Source: Rhodobacterales bacterium
GTDB taxonomy: Bacteria; Pseudomonadota; Alphaproteobacteria; Rhodobacterales; Rhodobacteraceae
NCBI GenBank assembly: GCA_002747325.1
Contig: PDOZ01000026.1
Coordinates: 62,001 to 126,000 of the forward strand
Length of the DNA stretch: 64,000 nucleotides
Direction of reading: 5' to 3'
Positions 46,095 through 55,455 of the stretch are shown here, in pieces. The notes beneath the pieces are model-generated. The model saw nothing but the letters and a program-made list of their open reading frames with translations, was not told the origin of the DNA and made no database searches. The stretch's first letter is position 1, and every line of letters starts with the position of its first letter. The position numbers and the translations under genes were made by a program.

Positions 46095-48293
46095 TCAATA
46101 AAAACTCTGTGGATCAATATCAACGGCAAGGCGGGTGTCGCCTTTAGGGGGGAACGGCGCGAGCCAGCGGGTCAGGGCGCTTTGAATCGGCGCGGTTTTT
46201 TCGGCCTTGACCAGGAGCCGCACCCGGTAGCGGTCGCGGATGCGGGCGATGGGGGCGGCAGCCGGACCGTAGACCTGTGCGCCGATGGCGTCCAGCGGAG
46301 CGGTGGCGCGGGCGAGGGCGTTGCCGAGATCGAAAGCGGCTTCGGCGCTGGTGGCGGAAATGATGATCCCCGCGAGACGGCCATAGGGGGGGACGCCCGC
46401 GCTTTGGCGCTCAGTCGCCTCCGCGCGCCAGAAGTTTTCCTCTTCACCCGACAGGATCGCGCGGATGACCGGGTGGTCCGGTTGGTAGCTTTGCAACAGC
46501 GCCAGCCCCTTGGCCCCTTCGGCCCGCCCAGCCCGGCCCGCCACTTGCCGGATCAGTTGGAAGGTGCGTTCCGCGGCGCGCAGGTCGGAGCCTTGCAGAC
46601 TAAGGTCGGCGTCGATCACGCCCACCAGCGTAAGCAACGGAAAATTATGGCCTTTTGCCACCATCTGCGTGCCGATGATGATGTCCGCGCCTCCGGCCGC
46701 AATGCGCTCGATCTGCGCTTTCAGGGCGCGAGCGGAGGCAAACAGATCCGACGACAGAACCGCCACCCGTGCCTCCGGGTAGCGCTCGCGCACCTCCTCT
46801 TCGAGCCGCTCCACCCCCGACCCGACCGGCGCCAGTTTGCCCGCTTCGCCACAGGCCGGGCAAGTCTCTGGCATCGGTTTACTTTCGCCGCATTGATGAC
46901 AGATCAGACGGTTAAGGAAGCGGTGTTCGACCATGCGTGCGTCGCAATGGTCGCAGCCGATTTGATGGCCACAGGCGCGGCAGAGGGTTAGCGGCGCATA
47001 GCCCCGTCGGTTAAGGAAAAGCAGCGCCTGTTCGCCGCGCGCCAGTCGGTCCGACACCGCCGCCTCCAGGGTTGGCGAAATCCAGTGCCCGGCGGGCAGC
47101 GCCTCATCGCGCATGTCGATCGCCACCATTTCCGGCAGTTGCGCCGCGCCGAAACGGCTGGTCAGGTCAAGCCGGGCATATTTGCCATTCTGCGCGTTGG
47201 CCCAGCTTTCCAGCGAGGGAGTCGCGGTCGCCAAAACCACCTGCGCGTCGGCGATTGAGGCGCGCAGCACCGCCATGTCGCGGGCGGAATACAACACCCC
47301 GTCTTCCTGTTTGTAAGACGGGTCATGTTCCTCATCGACCACGACCAGCCCAAGATCGCGGAAGGGCAAGAACAGCGCGGAACGCGCACCGACAACAAGC
47401 TGCGCGCCCCCCACGCCGACCATCTTCCAAATGCGCCGCCGTTCGGTCATGGTGACGCCGGAATGCCACTCTGCCGGGCGCGCACCGAACCGGGCCTCGA
47501 CACGGGCGACAAACTCCGTGGTCAGGGCGATTTCCGGCAGCAAAACAAGGGCTTGCCGCCCCGCGCGCAGACATTCCGCCACCGCCTCCAGATAGACTTC
47601 CGTCTTGCCCGAGCCGGTAACGCCACGCAAAAGCGTCGCGCCATAGCGCCCGGAGCGCACCCCGTCGCGAAGCTGCCGCGCTGCCGACTGTTGATCGTCG
47701 GTCAGCACCTTGCCGGGCCGATCTGGATCGAGCGGGGGGAACGGCACATCTCGCGGCGCTTCCTCTTCGCGCACCGCCCCCGCCTGCACCAAGCCCTTCA
47801 CCACCGAAGTCGACACCCCGGCCAGTTGCGCCAGCTCTGACAGGGTGAAGCTCAACGCGCCGTATTCTTCCAGCGCATCCATCACCCGGCGACGCGCATC
47901 GGTCATGCGCTCCGGCACCGCCCCGCCACGCCGATACACCTTGCGCATCCCCGGCCCGTCGAGCAGGCCCGGCACTCGCGTCGCCAGACGCAGCATTTTG
48001 TTCATCGGCGTCAGGGTATATTCCCCCGCCCGCGTCAGAAACTCCGCCATCTCCGCGCGCATGGGCGCCACGTCCAGCACCCGCGAAACCGCGCGCAATT
48101 TCGCCGCATCAAACCCGGCATCTCCCGCGCCCCAGACCACGCCAACCACCTTGCGCGGCCCCAAAGGCACCCCGACATAAGCGCCGCTGACGCAGCCGCC
48201 CTCCGGGGCGCGATACGTCAACACCCGATCGAGCGGTTCCGCCGTGCGCACCGCAACCCGTTGCCCCGCTTCGAAAAATGCTACCTCAGCCAA
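46095..48293 (-). CDS. priA: Primosomal protein N' (replication restart helicase PriA)
   Basis: A 732-residue 3'-to-5' DNA helicase that reloads the replisome at stalled forks. DNA-binding N-domain (residues 1-100), Walker A GVTGSGKTE at about 224-232, DEEH box at 320-323 followed by DPSYKQEDG, a zinc-binding cysteine cluster (CRACGHQIGCDHCD, CHQCGESKPMPETCPACGE) and helicase C-lobe motifs (GTQMVAKGHNFP, QVAGRAGR). TTG 48293 is preferred as start: AGGAGG lies six bases upstream and the upstream codons show no family similarity. Confidence 0.95.
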   Translation of the reverse strand: MAEVAFFEAGQRVAVRTAEPLDRVLTYRAPEGGCVSGAYVGVPLGPRKVVGVVWGAGDAGFDAAKLRAVSRVLDVAPMRAEMAEFLTRAGEYTLTPMNKMLRLATRVPGLLDGPGMRKVYRRGGAVPERMTDARRRVMDALEEYGALSFTLSELAQLAGVSTSVVKGLVQAGAVREEEAPRDVPFPPLDPDRPGKVLTDDQQSAARQLRDGVRSGRYGATLLRGVTGSGKTEVYLEAVAECLRAGRQALVLLPEIALTTEFVARVEARFGARPAEWHSGVTMTERRRIWKMVGVGGAQLVVGARSALFLPFRDLGLVVVDEEHDPSYKQEDGVLYSARDMAVLRASIADAQVVLATATPSLESWANAQNGKYARLDLTSRFGAAQLPEMVAIDMRDEALPAGHWISPTLEAAVSDRLARGEQALLFLNRRGYAPLTLCRACGHQIGCDHCDARMVEHRFLNRLICHQCGESKPMPETCPACGEAGKLAPVGSGVERLEEEVRERYPEARVAVLSSDLFASARALKAQIERIAAGGADIIIGTQMVAKGHNFPLLTLVGVIDADLSLQGSDLRAAERTFQLIRQVAGRAGRAEGAKGLALLQSYQPDHPVIRAILSGEEENFWRAEATERQSAGVPPYGRLAGIIISATSAEAAFDLGNALARATAPLDAIGAQVYGPAAAPIARIRDRYRVRLLVKAEKTAPIQSALTRWLAPFPPKGDTRLAVDIDPQSFY

Positions 48294-48382
48294 GGCCCGC
48301 CTCCTGACCAACGCATTTCCCCTTTTGGGCCGGGTCTGAATCAACTATATCACGGCAAAAGTTAATAAACAGGAAACGCACG

Positions 48383-49036
48383 ATGAAATTTTTTGCCGAT
48401 ACCGCCGATGTGGACGCGATCCGCGAACTTGACGCGTTGGGCCTCGTGGACGGCGTGACGACGAACCCCTCGCTGGTGAAAAAATCCGGTCGCGATATTC
48501 TCGAAGTCACCCGCGAAATCTGTTCCTTCATCGACGGGCCGGTCTCCGCCGAAGTCACCGCCACCGACGCCGACACCATGATCGCCGAGGGCCGCAAACT
48601 GGCGAAAATCGCGCCCAACATCGCCATCAAACTGCCGCTGACGCTGGACGGGCTGAAGGCCTGCAAGGTGCTGTCGGGGGAAGGCAACATGATTAACGTG
48701 ACGCTCTGTTTCTCCGCCAATCAGGCGCTTCTGGCCGCGAAAGCCGGGGCGACCTTCATCTCGCCTTTCGTGGGGCGGCTGGACGACCTGAGCCTCGACG
48801 GGATGGAGTTGATCAACGACATTCGCACCATCTATGACAATTACGGCTTTGAAACGCAAATCCTCGCGGCTTCCGTGCGCAACGTCAACCACGTTAAGGA
48901 ATGCGCCCTGATCGGGGCCGATGTGATGACGGCACCGCCGAATGTGATCAAGGCGCTGGCCAACCATGTTCTGACCGATAAGGGGCTGGACGCCTTTTTG
49001 AAGGATATCAAGGATGCCGGCCTGAAGATTCTCTGA
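48383..49036 (+). CDS. Transaldolase / fructose-6-phosphate aldolase family protein
   Basis: A 217-residue small TIM barrel of the TalC/FSA subfamily. [16 protein letters not shown] and [10 protein letters not shown] open the protein. The Schiff-base lysine is Lys83 in IAIKLPLT, and [21 protein letters not shown] and SPFVGRLDD follow. Members act either as pentose-phosphate transaldolases or as fructose-6-phosphate aldolases; the transaldolase role is likelier in an organism without another tal, which the window cannot show. A good promoter was not identified; a strong terminator follows. Confidence 0.9.
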   Translation: MKFFADTADVDAIRELDALGLVDGVTTNPSLVKKSGRDILEVTREICSFIDGPVSAEVTATDADTMIAEGRKLAKIAPNIAIKLPLTLDGLKACKVLSGEGNMINVTLCFSANQALLAAKAGATFISPFVGRLDDLSLDGMELINDIRTIYDNYGFETQILAASVRNVNHVKECALIGADVMTAPPNVIKALANHVLTDKGLDAFLKDIKDAGLKIL

Positions 49037-49050
49037 TCTTCAATTTTTCC

Positions 49051-49090
49051 GAAAAGCGCGCCGGTAAACTCGCGGCGCGCTTTTCATTTT
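49051..49090 (+). terminator. Intrinsic terminator after the transaldolase gene
   Basis: Perfect 13-pair stem GAAAAGCGCGCCG (49051-49063) and CGGCGCGCTTTTC (49073-49085), nine-base loop, followed by ATTTTTC. Confidence 0.9.
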
Positions 49091-49210
49091 TCAACCTTTA
49101 AGCGTAGAAACCGGCGAAAACCGGCAAAAAAGTTGCAGATTTTCAGCCAACGCCTGTTATACTGCGCCGCAACAATCCGGCAAAGACCGGAGCAACCAGA
49201 CGAGGCAGAG

Positions 49211-49915
49211 ATGACATCGAGCGCGCCCATCACCGAGGATCTGCGGGAGCAGTTAATTGAGCAACCGGAAGTGATTCTGAACGATCACGAGCTGATGCGC
49301 GCACTGGTCGCAGCCAATGAACGAGCGCTCGGGGCCAATGTTGTTGATATGCGCGGGATCGCGATGGAGCGACTGGAAGCGCGGCTGGACCGGCTGGAGG
49401 AGACCCATCGGTCGGTGATCGCGGCGGCGTATGAAAATCTGGCAGGGATGAACCTGATTCACCGCGCTGTGTTGCGGATGCTCGATCCGCGCGATTTTTC
49501 TCTGTTCATGCAGGATCTGGACGGCGAAGTGGCGGAGATTTTACGGGTCGATTGTGTGCGGCTGGTGTTGGAAACCGCGCTGTCGGAAGAGGAAGAAGCG
49601 GTACGCAAACTGGGCGCGGTGCTGGTCACTGTGGAGCCCGGTTTCATCGACACCTATCTCGGGCAATCTGCCCCCGAGGCCCGGCCCGTCACACTGCGGC
49701 AAGTGCAGGAACAGGACAGCGCCATTTTTGGCGATAGCGGCTATTGGATTCGGTCTGAGGCCACCATCCGGCTCGATCTGGGTGAAGGACGGCTGCCGGG
49801 GCTGTTGATCATGGGGGCGGAAGATCCGCATCAGTTCAAGCCCGGCCAGGGCACCGACCTGCTGGCCTTTTTCGGCGGCGTTTTTGAACGCTCGATGCGC
49901 CGTTGGCTTTCGTGA
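49211..49915 (+). CDS. DUF484 family protein
   Basis: A 234-residue cytoplasmic protein of the DUF484 family, which has a GAF-like fold. A helical N-terminus with likely coiled coil (residues 45-70, MERLEARLDRLEETHRS) precedes the GAF-like part, ending in QGTDLLAFFGGVFERSMRRWL, the family signature. DUF484 genes very often precede xerC, as here (29-base gap), but the biochemical role is not established. ATG 49211 follows GAGGCAGAG. Confidence 0.88.
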   Translation: MTSSAPITEDLREQLIEQPEVILNDHELMRALVAANERALGANVVDMRGIAMERLEARLDRLEETHRSVIAAAYENLAGMNLIHRAVLRMLDPRDFSLFMQDLDGEVAEILRVDCVRLVLETALSEEEEAVRKLGAVLVTVEPGFIDTYLGQSAPEARPVTLRQVQEQDSAIFGDSGYWIRSEATIRLDLGEGRLPGLLIMGAEDPHQFKPGQGTDLLAFFGGVFERSMRRWLS

Positions 49916-49944
49916 TCCAAACACCCCAGAGGCGTGGGTAACGC

Positions 49945-50871
49945 GTGTCAGGTCCGCTCGCCATATCTCCCGGAATGCGCGATTTGGCCCAAGAGTGGCT
50001 GGCCCATCTGGCAGGGTTGAACAATGCCAGCCCCAACACGATTGAAGCCTATCGCGCCGATCTGTTTCGGTTTCTCACCTTCCTCACGGCCTATCACGGG
50101 CAGGCCTCCGGCACTGCCCTCCTGTCCCGCCTGCAACCCCGCGACATGCGCGCCTGGATGGCCGAAGAACGTCGGCAAGGACACTCCGCCCGCTCGCTGG
50201 CCCGCGCGTTGTCAGCCGTAAAGTCCTTCCTCCGCTGGCATTCGGACCGCGAGGGATTCGACGCCTCCGCCGCCCTATCCATCCGGGCGCCCAAATTCTC
50301 CGCCAAATTGCCGCGTCCGGTGTCCGAAACCGCGGCGCGCAATATGCTCGACATCGCAGCCGATGCCCCTGAAACGTGGATCGGCGCCCGCGATACCGCC
50401 GTTCTGACGCTCTTATATGGCTGCGGTTTGCGCATTTCCGAAGCACTTGCCCTGACCCGCGCCAACGCCCCCCTGCCGGACGCATTGCGCATCCGCGGCA
50501 AGGGCGGCAAAGAACGGCTGGTGCCGGTCCTACCCGTCGCACAGAACGCTGTCGACATCTACTTGCGCCTCTGCCCGCACGCCGCATCACCGACCGACGC
50601 CCTGTTTCTCGGCCAACGCGGCGGCCCGCTTTCCCCACGTATCGTGCAAAAAACCGTCGCCAATCTGCGCACCGCGCTCGGCCTGCCCGCCTCCGCCACG
50701 CCACACGCCTTGCGCCACTCCTTCGCCACGCACCTCTTAGCAAAGGGCGGCGACCTGCGCACCATTCAGGAACTTTTGGGCCACGCCTCCTTATCTACAA
50801 CTCAAGCCTATACTGCCATTGACACCTCGCATCTGTTAGAAGTCTACCGAACATCACACCCCCGAACCTGA
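49945..50871 (+). CDS. xerC: Tyrosine recombinase XerC
   Basis: A 308-residue tyrosine recombinase that with XerD resolves chromosome dimers at dif. N-terminal SAM-like DNA-binding domain (about 10-100) and catalytic domain with Arg163 (GCGLRISEAL), Lys187 region (IRGKGGKERLVPV), HALRHSFATHLL at 254-265, His280 (LLGHASLSTTQ) and nucleophile Tyr289. It is read from GTG 49945; ATG 49975 is an alternative. It sits behind the DUF484 gene, the usual housekeeping context, so it is not taken as a mobile-element integrase. Confidence 0.92.
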   Translation: MSGPLAISPGMRDLAQEWLAHLAGLNNASPNTIEAYRADLFRFLTFLTAYHGQASGTALLSRLQPRDMRAWMAEERRQGHSARSLARALSAVKSFLRWHSDREGFDASAALSIRAPKFSAKLPRPVSETAARNMLDIAADAPETWIGARDTAVLTLLYGCGLRISEALALTRANAPLPDALRIRGKGGKERLVPVLPVAQNAVDIYLRLCPHAASPTDALFLGQRGGPLSPRIVQKTVANLRTALGLPASATPHALRHSFATHLLAKGGDLRTIQELLGHASLSTTQAYTAIDTSHLLEVYRTSHPRT

Positions 50872-50892
50872 TAAAAAACAAAAGCAATTTCA

Positions 50893-50921
50893 ATACCTTA
50901 AATAGTTATAATTTTAGGTAT
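50893..50921. promoter_or_regulatory. AT-rich inverted repeat after xerC
   Basis: ATACCTTAAAT (50893-50903) and ATTTTAGGTAT (50911-50921) are an 11-base inverted repeat with one mismatch. The spacer overlaps a TATAAT hexamer (50907-50912). It may be a weak terminator for xerC or an operator/promoter for the orphan gene at 50991; the sequence cannot decide. Confidence 0.35.
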
Positions 50922-50990
50922 CGACTAACGGTTTGTTTACTTTTCTGTGCAAGAATCACCTTATCGACGCTTGACCAGAAAGGACGGGCC

Positions 50991-51461
50991 ATGAACGCCA
51001 TATCGCCTTTGCTTAACTTCGCCGCCAATAGCGGAGGGATCGGAATTGCCGCAAAAGCGGCCACAATTGCCGGACAAATGCTGCCGGACGCCGATCGTTT
51101 ATCCAACGCCGCCAAGGCCGGGCTAAATGCCGGGTTTTCCGCTGCGCTGGAGCATTTGGAAAACCAGAGCCATGCACCCGCCGTAAACAACCTCGCCAAC
51201 CCGCCGGAAAACGCCGCCGGGGATGCGTTGGGAAAAGGAATACTTGCGGGAATATCCGCATTGAGAAACGATGCAGAACGCATCGACGCGGGGCATGGGC
51301 AAAGCAATAACCTGCCATGCGGCTGCCAGTCCGCAGCACAGTTGCAAATCGAAGCCCATCCGGCGCCTTTGTCACCACCGCCGCCCCATACCGCGAGCAG
51401 CCAGCGCGCGGCTGACCTCCTGCAACAAACCTATGCGCAGTTAGGCACCCGCCCCCACTAA
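50991..51461 (+). CDS. Orphan protein of unknown function
   Basis: A 156-residue protein I do not recognise. No signal peptide or membrane helix is clear, though the N-terminal half (LLNFAANSGGIGIAAKAAT) is a small-residue, weakly hydrophobic helix. The middle is Asn/Ala/Glu-rich, there is a CGC pair at about residue 110, and the C-terminal 45 residues are Pro/Ser/Gln-rich with SPPPPH. AAAGGAC upstream of ATG 50991 is a fair ribosome-binding site. The preceding 119 bases are strikingly AT-rich. It could be a lineage-specific gene or a recent acquisition. Confidence 0.55.
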   Translation: MNAISPLLNFAANSGGIGIAAKAATIAGQMLPDADRLSNAAKAGLNAGFSAALEHLENQSHAPAVNNLANPPENAAGDALGKGILAGISALRNDAERIDAGHGQSNNLPCGCQSAAQLQIEAHPAPLSPPPPHTASSQRAADLLQQTYAQLGTRPH

Positions 51462-51592
51462 GACGCAAACACATGACACGTAACCCGCAAATGAATGCAA
51501 CAACGCTACCGCCAGCCGAGTTTGACGCTCCGAAATGTCATAATATGCCCTTTCGGATTGCGATTTCACAGGATTTGCGCCATGAAGCGCGC

Positions 51593-52288
51593 ATGTCTAA
51601 TAAACACCCAGCAATCCTCGTCCATTGGTTCACCGCGCTCGGCGCAATTTGTGCCATGATGGCCATGCTCGCCGCCGCCAACGCCAATTGGAGTACCATG
51701 TTCCTCTGGCTGGTCGCCGCCTTCATTGTCGACGGACTCGACGGCCCGATGGCGCGCAAGCTTGATGTAAAACAAAACGCCCCTGAAATCGACGGCGCGT
51801 TGATGGACCTGATCATCGACTATTTGACTTACGTCTTCATCCCCGCCTATGCACTGTTCAAATCAGGACTGCTGCCGGGCTGGTCCGGGTGGCTCGCCAT
51901 TCTGGCCATCGTCTTTACATCGGTCGTCTATTATTCCGATACCCGCATGAAAACAAAGGATAATTCCTTCTCGGGGTTTCCGGGCTGCTGGAATATGGTG
52001 ATCATTGTCCTGTTCGCCACGACCCCGCCGCCGTGGTTCTCGCTCACCATCCTGCTGGGCCTCGCCATCGCCATGTTCCTGCCGCTCAAGTTCATCCATC
52101 CGGCCCGCACCGAGCGCTGGCGCGCGGTGTCCATGCCCATCGCAATGGCTTGGACGTTTTTCGCTGGCTGGGCCGCCTGGGTCGACTTTGACCCGACCAG
52201 CTGGGCGCATTGGGGGCTGGTTCTGACCTCGGCTTACCTGCTTTTCGCCGGGATTTTGCAACAGGTCGTCCCGCAAAAAGTCGCCTGA
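51593..52288 (+). CDS. pcs: Phosphatidylcholine synthase (CDP-alcohol phosphatidyltransferase)
   Basis: A 231-residue inner-membrane enzyme condensing CDP-diacylglycerol with choline. The CDP-alcohol motif is spread over residues 47-76 (DGLDGPMARK, then G68, D72 and D76), with the longer internal spacer seen in Pcs proteins. The block LIIDYLTYVFIPAYAL and SGFPGCWNMVI resemble Sinorhizobium Pcs. ATG 51593 matches the family N-terminus; the frame is open 40 codons further without similarity. Choline import by the ABC system at the left edge would supply substrate, though the genes are far apart. Confidence 0.9.
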   Translation: MSNKHPAILVHWFTALGAICAMMAMLAAANANWSTMFLWLVAAFIVDGLDGPMARKLDVKQNAPEIDGALMDLIIDYLTYVFIPAYALFKSGLLPGWSGWLAILAIVFTSVVYYSDTRMKTKDNSFSGFPGCWNMVIIVLFATTPPPWFSLTILLGLAIAMFLPLKFIHPARTERWRAVSMPIAMAWTFFAGWAAWVDFDPTSWAHWGLVLTSAYLLFAGILQQVVPQKVA

Positions 52289-52308
52289 ATCAGCTTCTAT
52301 AGAGAATA

Positions 52309-52340
52309 AAAAAGCGGGGCATCAAGCCCCGCTTTTGTTT
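52309..52340. terminator. Bidirectional intrinsic terminator
   Basis: Ten-pair stem AAAGCGGGGC (52311-52320) and GCCCCGCTTT (52326-52335), loop ATCAA, A-run before and T-run after. It separates convergent pcs and ileS. Confidence 0.88.
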
Positions 52341-52345
52341 GCATC

Positions 52346-55267
52346 TTACGCGATGGTTTCGGCGCAGCGTTGGCAGAGATCCGGCGCCGCATGGGTGCCG
52401 ACATCGGGCAGGATTTTCCAACAACGCCCGCATTTCTCCCCTTCCGCTTTGGCGAAATACACCGCGATGCCTTCGATTTCCGGTAGGCGGAACGCCTCTT
52501 CCGGGGCGGTGTCGCCGGACACGGCGACCTGCGAGGTGATGCAGATATCGGCGAAATCCACCTGTTCCAGCACCGCGCGCAGCCCGGCATCCTGCACATA
52601 GACCACCGGCGCGGCCTCCAGCGACGCACCGATCACCTTGTCACGCCGCTGCACTTCCAGCGCGGCGGTCACAACGCGCCGAGCATTGCGGATGCCAGCC
52701 CATTTTGCCGCCAACGCCGCATCGCGCCACGCCGCCGGGGTTTCCGGGAAGTCCTGCAAATGCACCGAGCTTTCCGGCCCGTCGAACCGCTCCAGCCAGA
52801 CCTCTTCCATGGTAAACACCAGAATCGGCGCCAACCACGTCGTCAGGCGGCGATGCAACAGGTCCAGCACCGTGCGCGCAGCGCGGCGGTTCAGGCTGTC
52901 GGCGCGGTCGCAATAAAGCGCGTCTTTGCGAATATCGAAATAAAAGGCCGACAATTCCAGCGTGGCGAAATGGAACACCGACTGGAAAACCTTTTGGAAA
53001 TCAAAGGCTTGATAGCCCGCGCGCACCTCTTCATCCAGTTCGGACAAGCGATGCAGCACCCAGCGTTCCAGTTCCGGCATCTGCGCCGGATCGACCGCAT
53101 CCGCCGCATCATACCCCGCCAGATTGCCCAGAATGAAGCGCATGGTATTGCGCAGGCGACGGTAGCTATCGGCCACGCCTTTCAGGATTTCCGGCCCGAT
53201 CCGCTGATCGTTGACGAAATCGGACTGCGCCACCCAGAGGCGCAGGATGTCGGCGCCATATTGCTTCACCACGCTTTCCGGCCCGATCGTATTGCCCAGC
53301 GACTTGGACATTTTCATGCCCTTTTCGTCGAGGGTCATGCCGTGGGTGATCACATTCTTATAAGGCGCGCGGCCCTTGGTACCGCAGGCTTGCAGCATCG
53401 AGGAATGGAACCAGCCGCGGTGCTGGTCGGTGCCTTCGAGATAGACATCGGCGATGCCATCAGGCGCGCCGTCTTCGCGGTCGCGCAGCACGAACGCATG
53501 GGTCGAGCCGCTGTCGAACCAGACGTCCAGCACGTCAAACACCTGTTCATAGGCCTCCGGGTCAACAATGCCGTCAAGGAAGCGCTCTTTTGCCCCCGGC
53601 TCGAACCAGACATCCGCCCCGTCCGCCTCAAAAGCGGCGGTGATGCGGGCGTTAACTTCTTCATTACGCAACAGGAAGTCCGCGTCGGTCGGCAGCGCGC
53701 CTTTCTTGGTGAAACAGGTCAGCGGCACGCCCCAGGCCCGTTGGCGCGATAGAACCCAATCGGGCCGGGTTTCGATCATCGAATAAAGCCGGTTGCGGCC
53801 CGATTGCGGCACCCAGTTCACCAATTGGTCGATGGAGTTAAGCGCACGTTCGCGGATGGTTTTGCCCATCTCATCCTGCCCGTCGCCCAGCTCCAGATCG
53901 ACGCTGGCGAACCATTGCGGCGTGTTGCGATAGATGATCGGGGCTTTGGAGCGCCAGGAATGGGGGTAGCTGTGCTTGATCTTGCCGCGCGCCAGCAGCC
54001 CGCCAACTTCGGCCAGTTTGGAGATCACGGCGGCGTTGGCATCGCCCTCCCAATCACCCTTCTTGGGCTTTTCACGCAGGATGCGCTTGCCGCCAAAGAA
54101 CGGCAGATCGGCCCGGAACGACCCATCATCCATCACGTTATAGGTGATCACCTGCTGCAACATGCCCAAGTTACGGTAAAGCTCATATTCCTCCATCCCG
54201 TGCGAAGGCGCACAGTGAACAAAGCCGGTGCCTTCACCATCGGTGACAAAATCGGCGGCGCGGAAATCACGCGGCGCGTCCCATTCGCCATTTGCACCCT
54301 CAACCCCGGCCAGCGGGTGCAGCAGTGACAAGCCGGCCAGTTCTTCGGCAGATACATCGCGCTTGCGGGTCCACATATCATCGCTCAACCGGGCGCTAGC
54401 GAAGGTTTCGGCGGCGCGCGTATCAGCCAGAAGATAGCGCTCGCCTTTAGTGGCCCAGCATTCTTCAGGCGTGTCGATCACTTCATAAAGACCGTAAGAA
54501 ATATCTTCTCCGAAAACCACTGCCTTGTTCGAAGGCATGGTCCAGGGCGTGGTGGTCCAAATCACCACCTTGGCCCCATTCAGAGCGCCTTCGGTGACGA
54601 CCTTGAACTTGACCCAGACGGTGAAGCTCTCCTTGTCTTTATACTCCACCTCCGCTTCCGCCAGCGCGGTTTTTTCCACCGGCGACCACATGACCGGCTT
54701 CGAGCCCTGATAGAGCGCGCCGTTCATCAGGAATTTCATGAATTCCTCGGCGATGACGCGTTCGGCGTGATAATTCATCGTCAGGTAAGGATCGTCCCAT
54801 TTGCCGGTGACGCCGAGGCGTTTGAATTCCTCGCGCTGGATGTCGACCCAGCCTTGCGCAAAATCGCGGCATTCGCGGCGGAACTCCACCACGTCGACCT
54901 CGTCTTTGTCCTTGCCCTTGGCGCGGTATTGCTCCTCGATTTTCCATTCGATCGGCAGGCCGTGGCAATCCCAGCCCGGCACGTAGCGAGAATCGAAGCC
55001 GAGCATCTGGTGCGAGCGGACGATCATATCCTTCAGGGTTTTGTTCAGCGCGTGGCCGATATGCAGGTGGCCGTTGGCATAGGGGGGGCCGTCATGCAGG
55101 ATGAAGGGTTTGCGCCCGGCAGAGGTTTCGCGCAGCTTGTCGTAAACCCCGATCTCGGCCCAACGGGCCAGCCAGCCCGGCTCGCGTTTGGGCAGGCCCG
55201 CGCGCATGGGGAAATCGGTTTCGGGCAGATTGAGGGTATCTTTGTAGTCAGGGGTATCGGCACACAT
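52346..55267 (-). CDS. ileS: Isoleucyl-tRNA synthetase
   Basis: A 973-residue class I synthetase for tRNA-Ile. HIGH motif in HLHIGHALN (about residues 67-75), WDCHGLPIE, editing-domain block WTTTPWTMPSNKAV, RAWGVPLTCF, and KMSKS in GMKMSKSLGN. The C-terminal zinc ribbon is present (CGRCWKILPDVG and LCQRCAETIA). ATG 55267 is preferred to the in-frame start eight codons upstream. It appears monocistronic, with a terminator shared with pcs. Confidence 0.96.
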   Translation of the reverse strand: MCADTPDYKDTLNLPETDFPMRAGLPKREPGWLARWAEIGVYDKLRETSAGRKPFILHDGPPYANGHLHIGHALNKTLKDMIVRSHQMLGFDSRYVPGWDCHGLPIEWKIEEQYRAKGKDKDEVDVVEFRRECRDFAQGWVDIQREEFKRLGVTGKWDDPYLTMNYHAERVIAEEFMKFLMNGALYQGSKPVMWSPVEKTALAEAEVEYKDKESFTVWVKFKVVTEGALNGAKVVIWTTTPWTMPSNKAVVFGEDISYGLYEVIDTPEECWATKGERYLLADTRAAETFASARLSDDMWTRKRDVSAEELAGLSLLHPLAGVEGANGEWDAPRDFRAADFVTDGEGTGFVHCAPSHGMEEYELYRNLGMLQQVITYNVMDDGSFRADLPFFGGKRILREKPKKGDWEGDANAAVISKLAEVGGLLARGKIKHSYPHSWRSKAPIIYRNTPQWFASVDLELGDGQDEMGKTIRERALNSIDQLVNWVPQSGRNRLYSMIETRPDWVLSRQRAWGVPLTCFTKKGALPTDADFLLRNEEVNARITAAFEADGADVWFEPGAKERFLDGIVDPEAYEQVFDVLDVWFDSGSTHAFVLRDREDGAPDGIADVYLEGTDQHRGWFHSSMLQACGTKGRAPYKNVITHGMTLDEKGMKMSKSLGNTIGPESVVKQYGADILRLWVAQSDFVNDQRIGPEILKGVADSYRRLRNTMRFILGNLAGYDAADAVDPAQMPELERWVLHRLSELDEEVRAGYQAFDFQKVFQSVFHFATLELSAFYFDIRKDALYCDRADSLNRRAARTVLDLLHRRLTTWLAPILVFTMEEVWLERFDGPESSVHLQDFPETPAAWRDAALAAKWAGIRNARRVVTAALEVQRRDKVIGASLEAAPVVYVQDAGLRAVLEQVDFADICITSQVAVSGDTAPEEAFRLPEIEGIAVYFAKAEGEKCGRCWKILPDVGTHAAPDLCQRCAETIA

Positions 55268-55433
55268 GGTCCGGTCTTTCGCGTTACACATAGGTAAGGG
55301 GTTCGGCGGCGCGAAGGTCAGCGCCTTTTCCCGGCGGCTCGCTCAGAGCGCCGGGCAGGTAATTCGTGTATGGGCTATCCACAGCATGGGAGCCTTATAG
55401 GCGAGGTGATCTTGGGCGGCAATGCCGGGATTT

Positions 55434-55455
55434 GAGTATTTGGACTAAGAAGAAG
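55434..55455. repeat. Single GAGTATTT/CTAAGAAGAAG repeat arm
   Basis: One 22-base arm (GAGTATTT, GGA, CTAAGAAGAAG) without an inverted partner nearby. It overlaps the 3' end of the DUF2339 gene: on the minus strand its CTTCTTCTTAG encodes the last two serines and the TAG stop. Confidence 0.8.

Noticed and set aside
49945..50871. XerC as the integrase of a mobile element
   Set aside because: It has the standard housekeeping partner (DUF484), normal composition and no attachment-site repeats or cargo genes around it.
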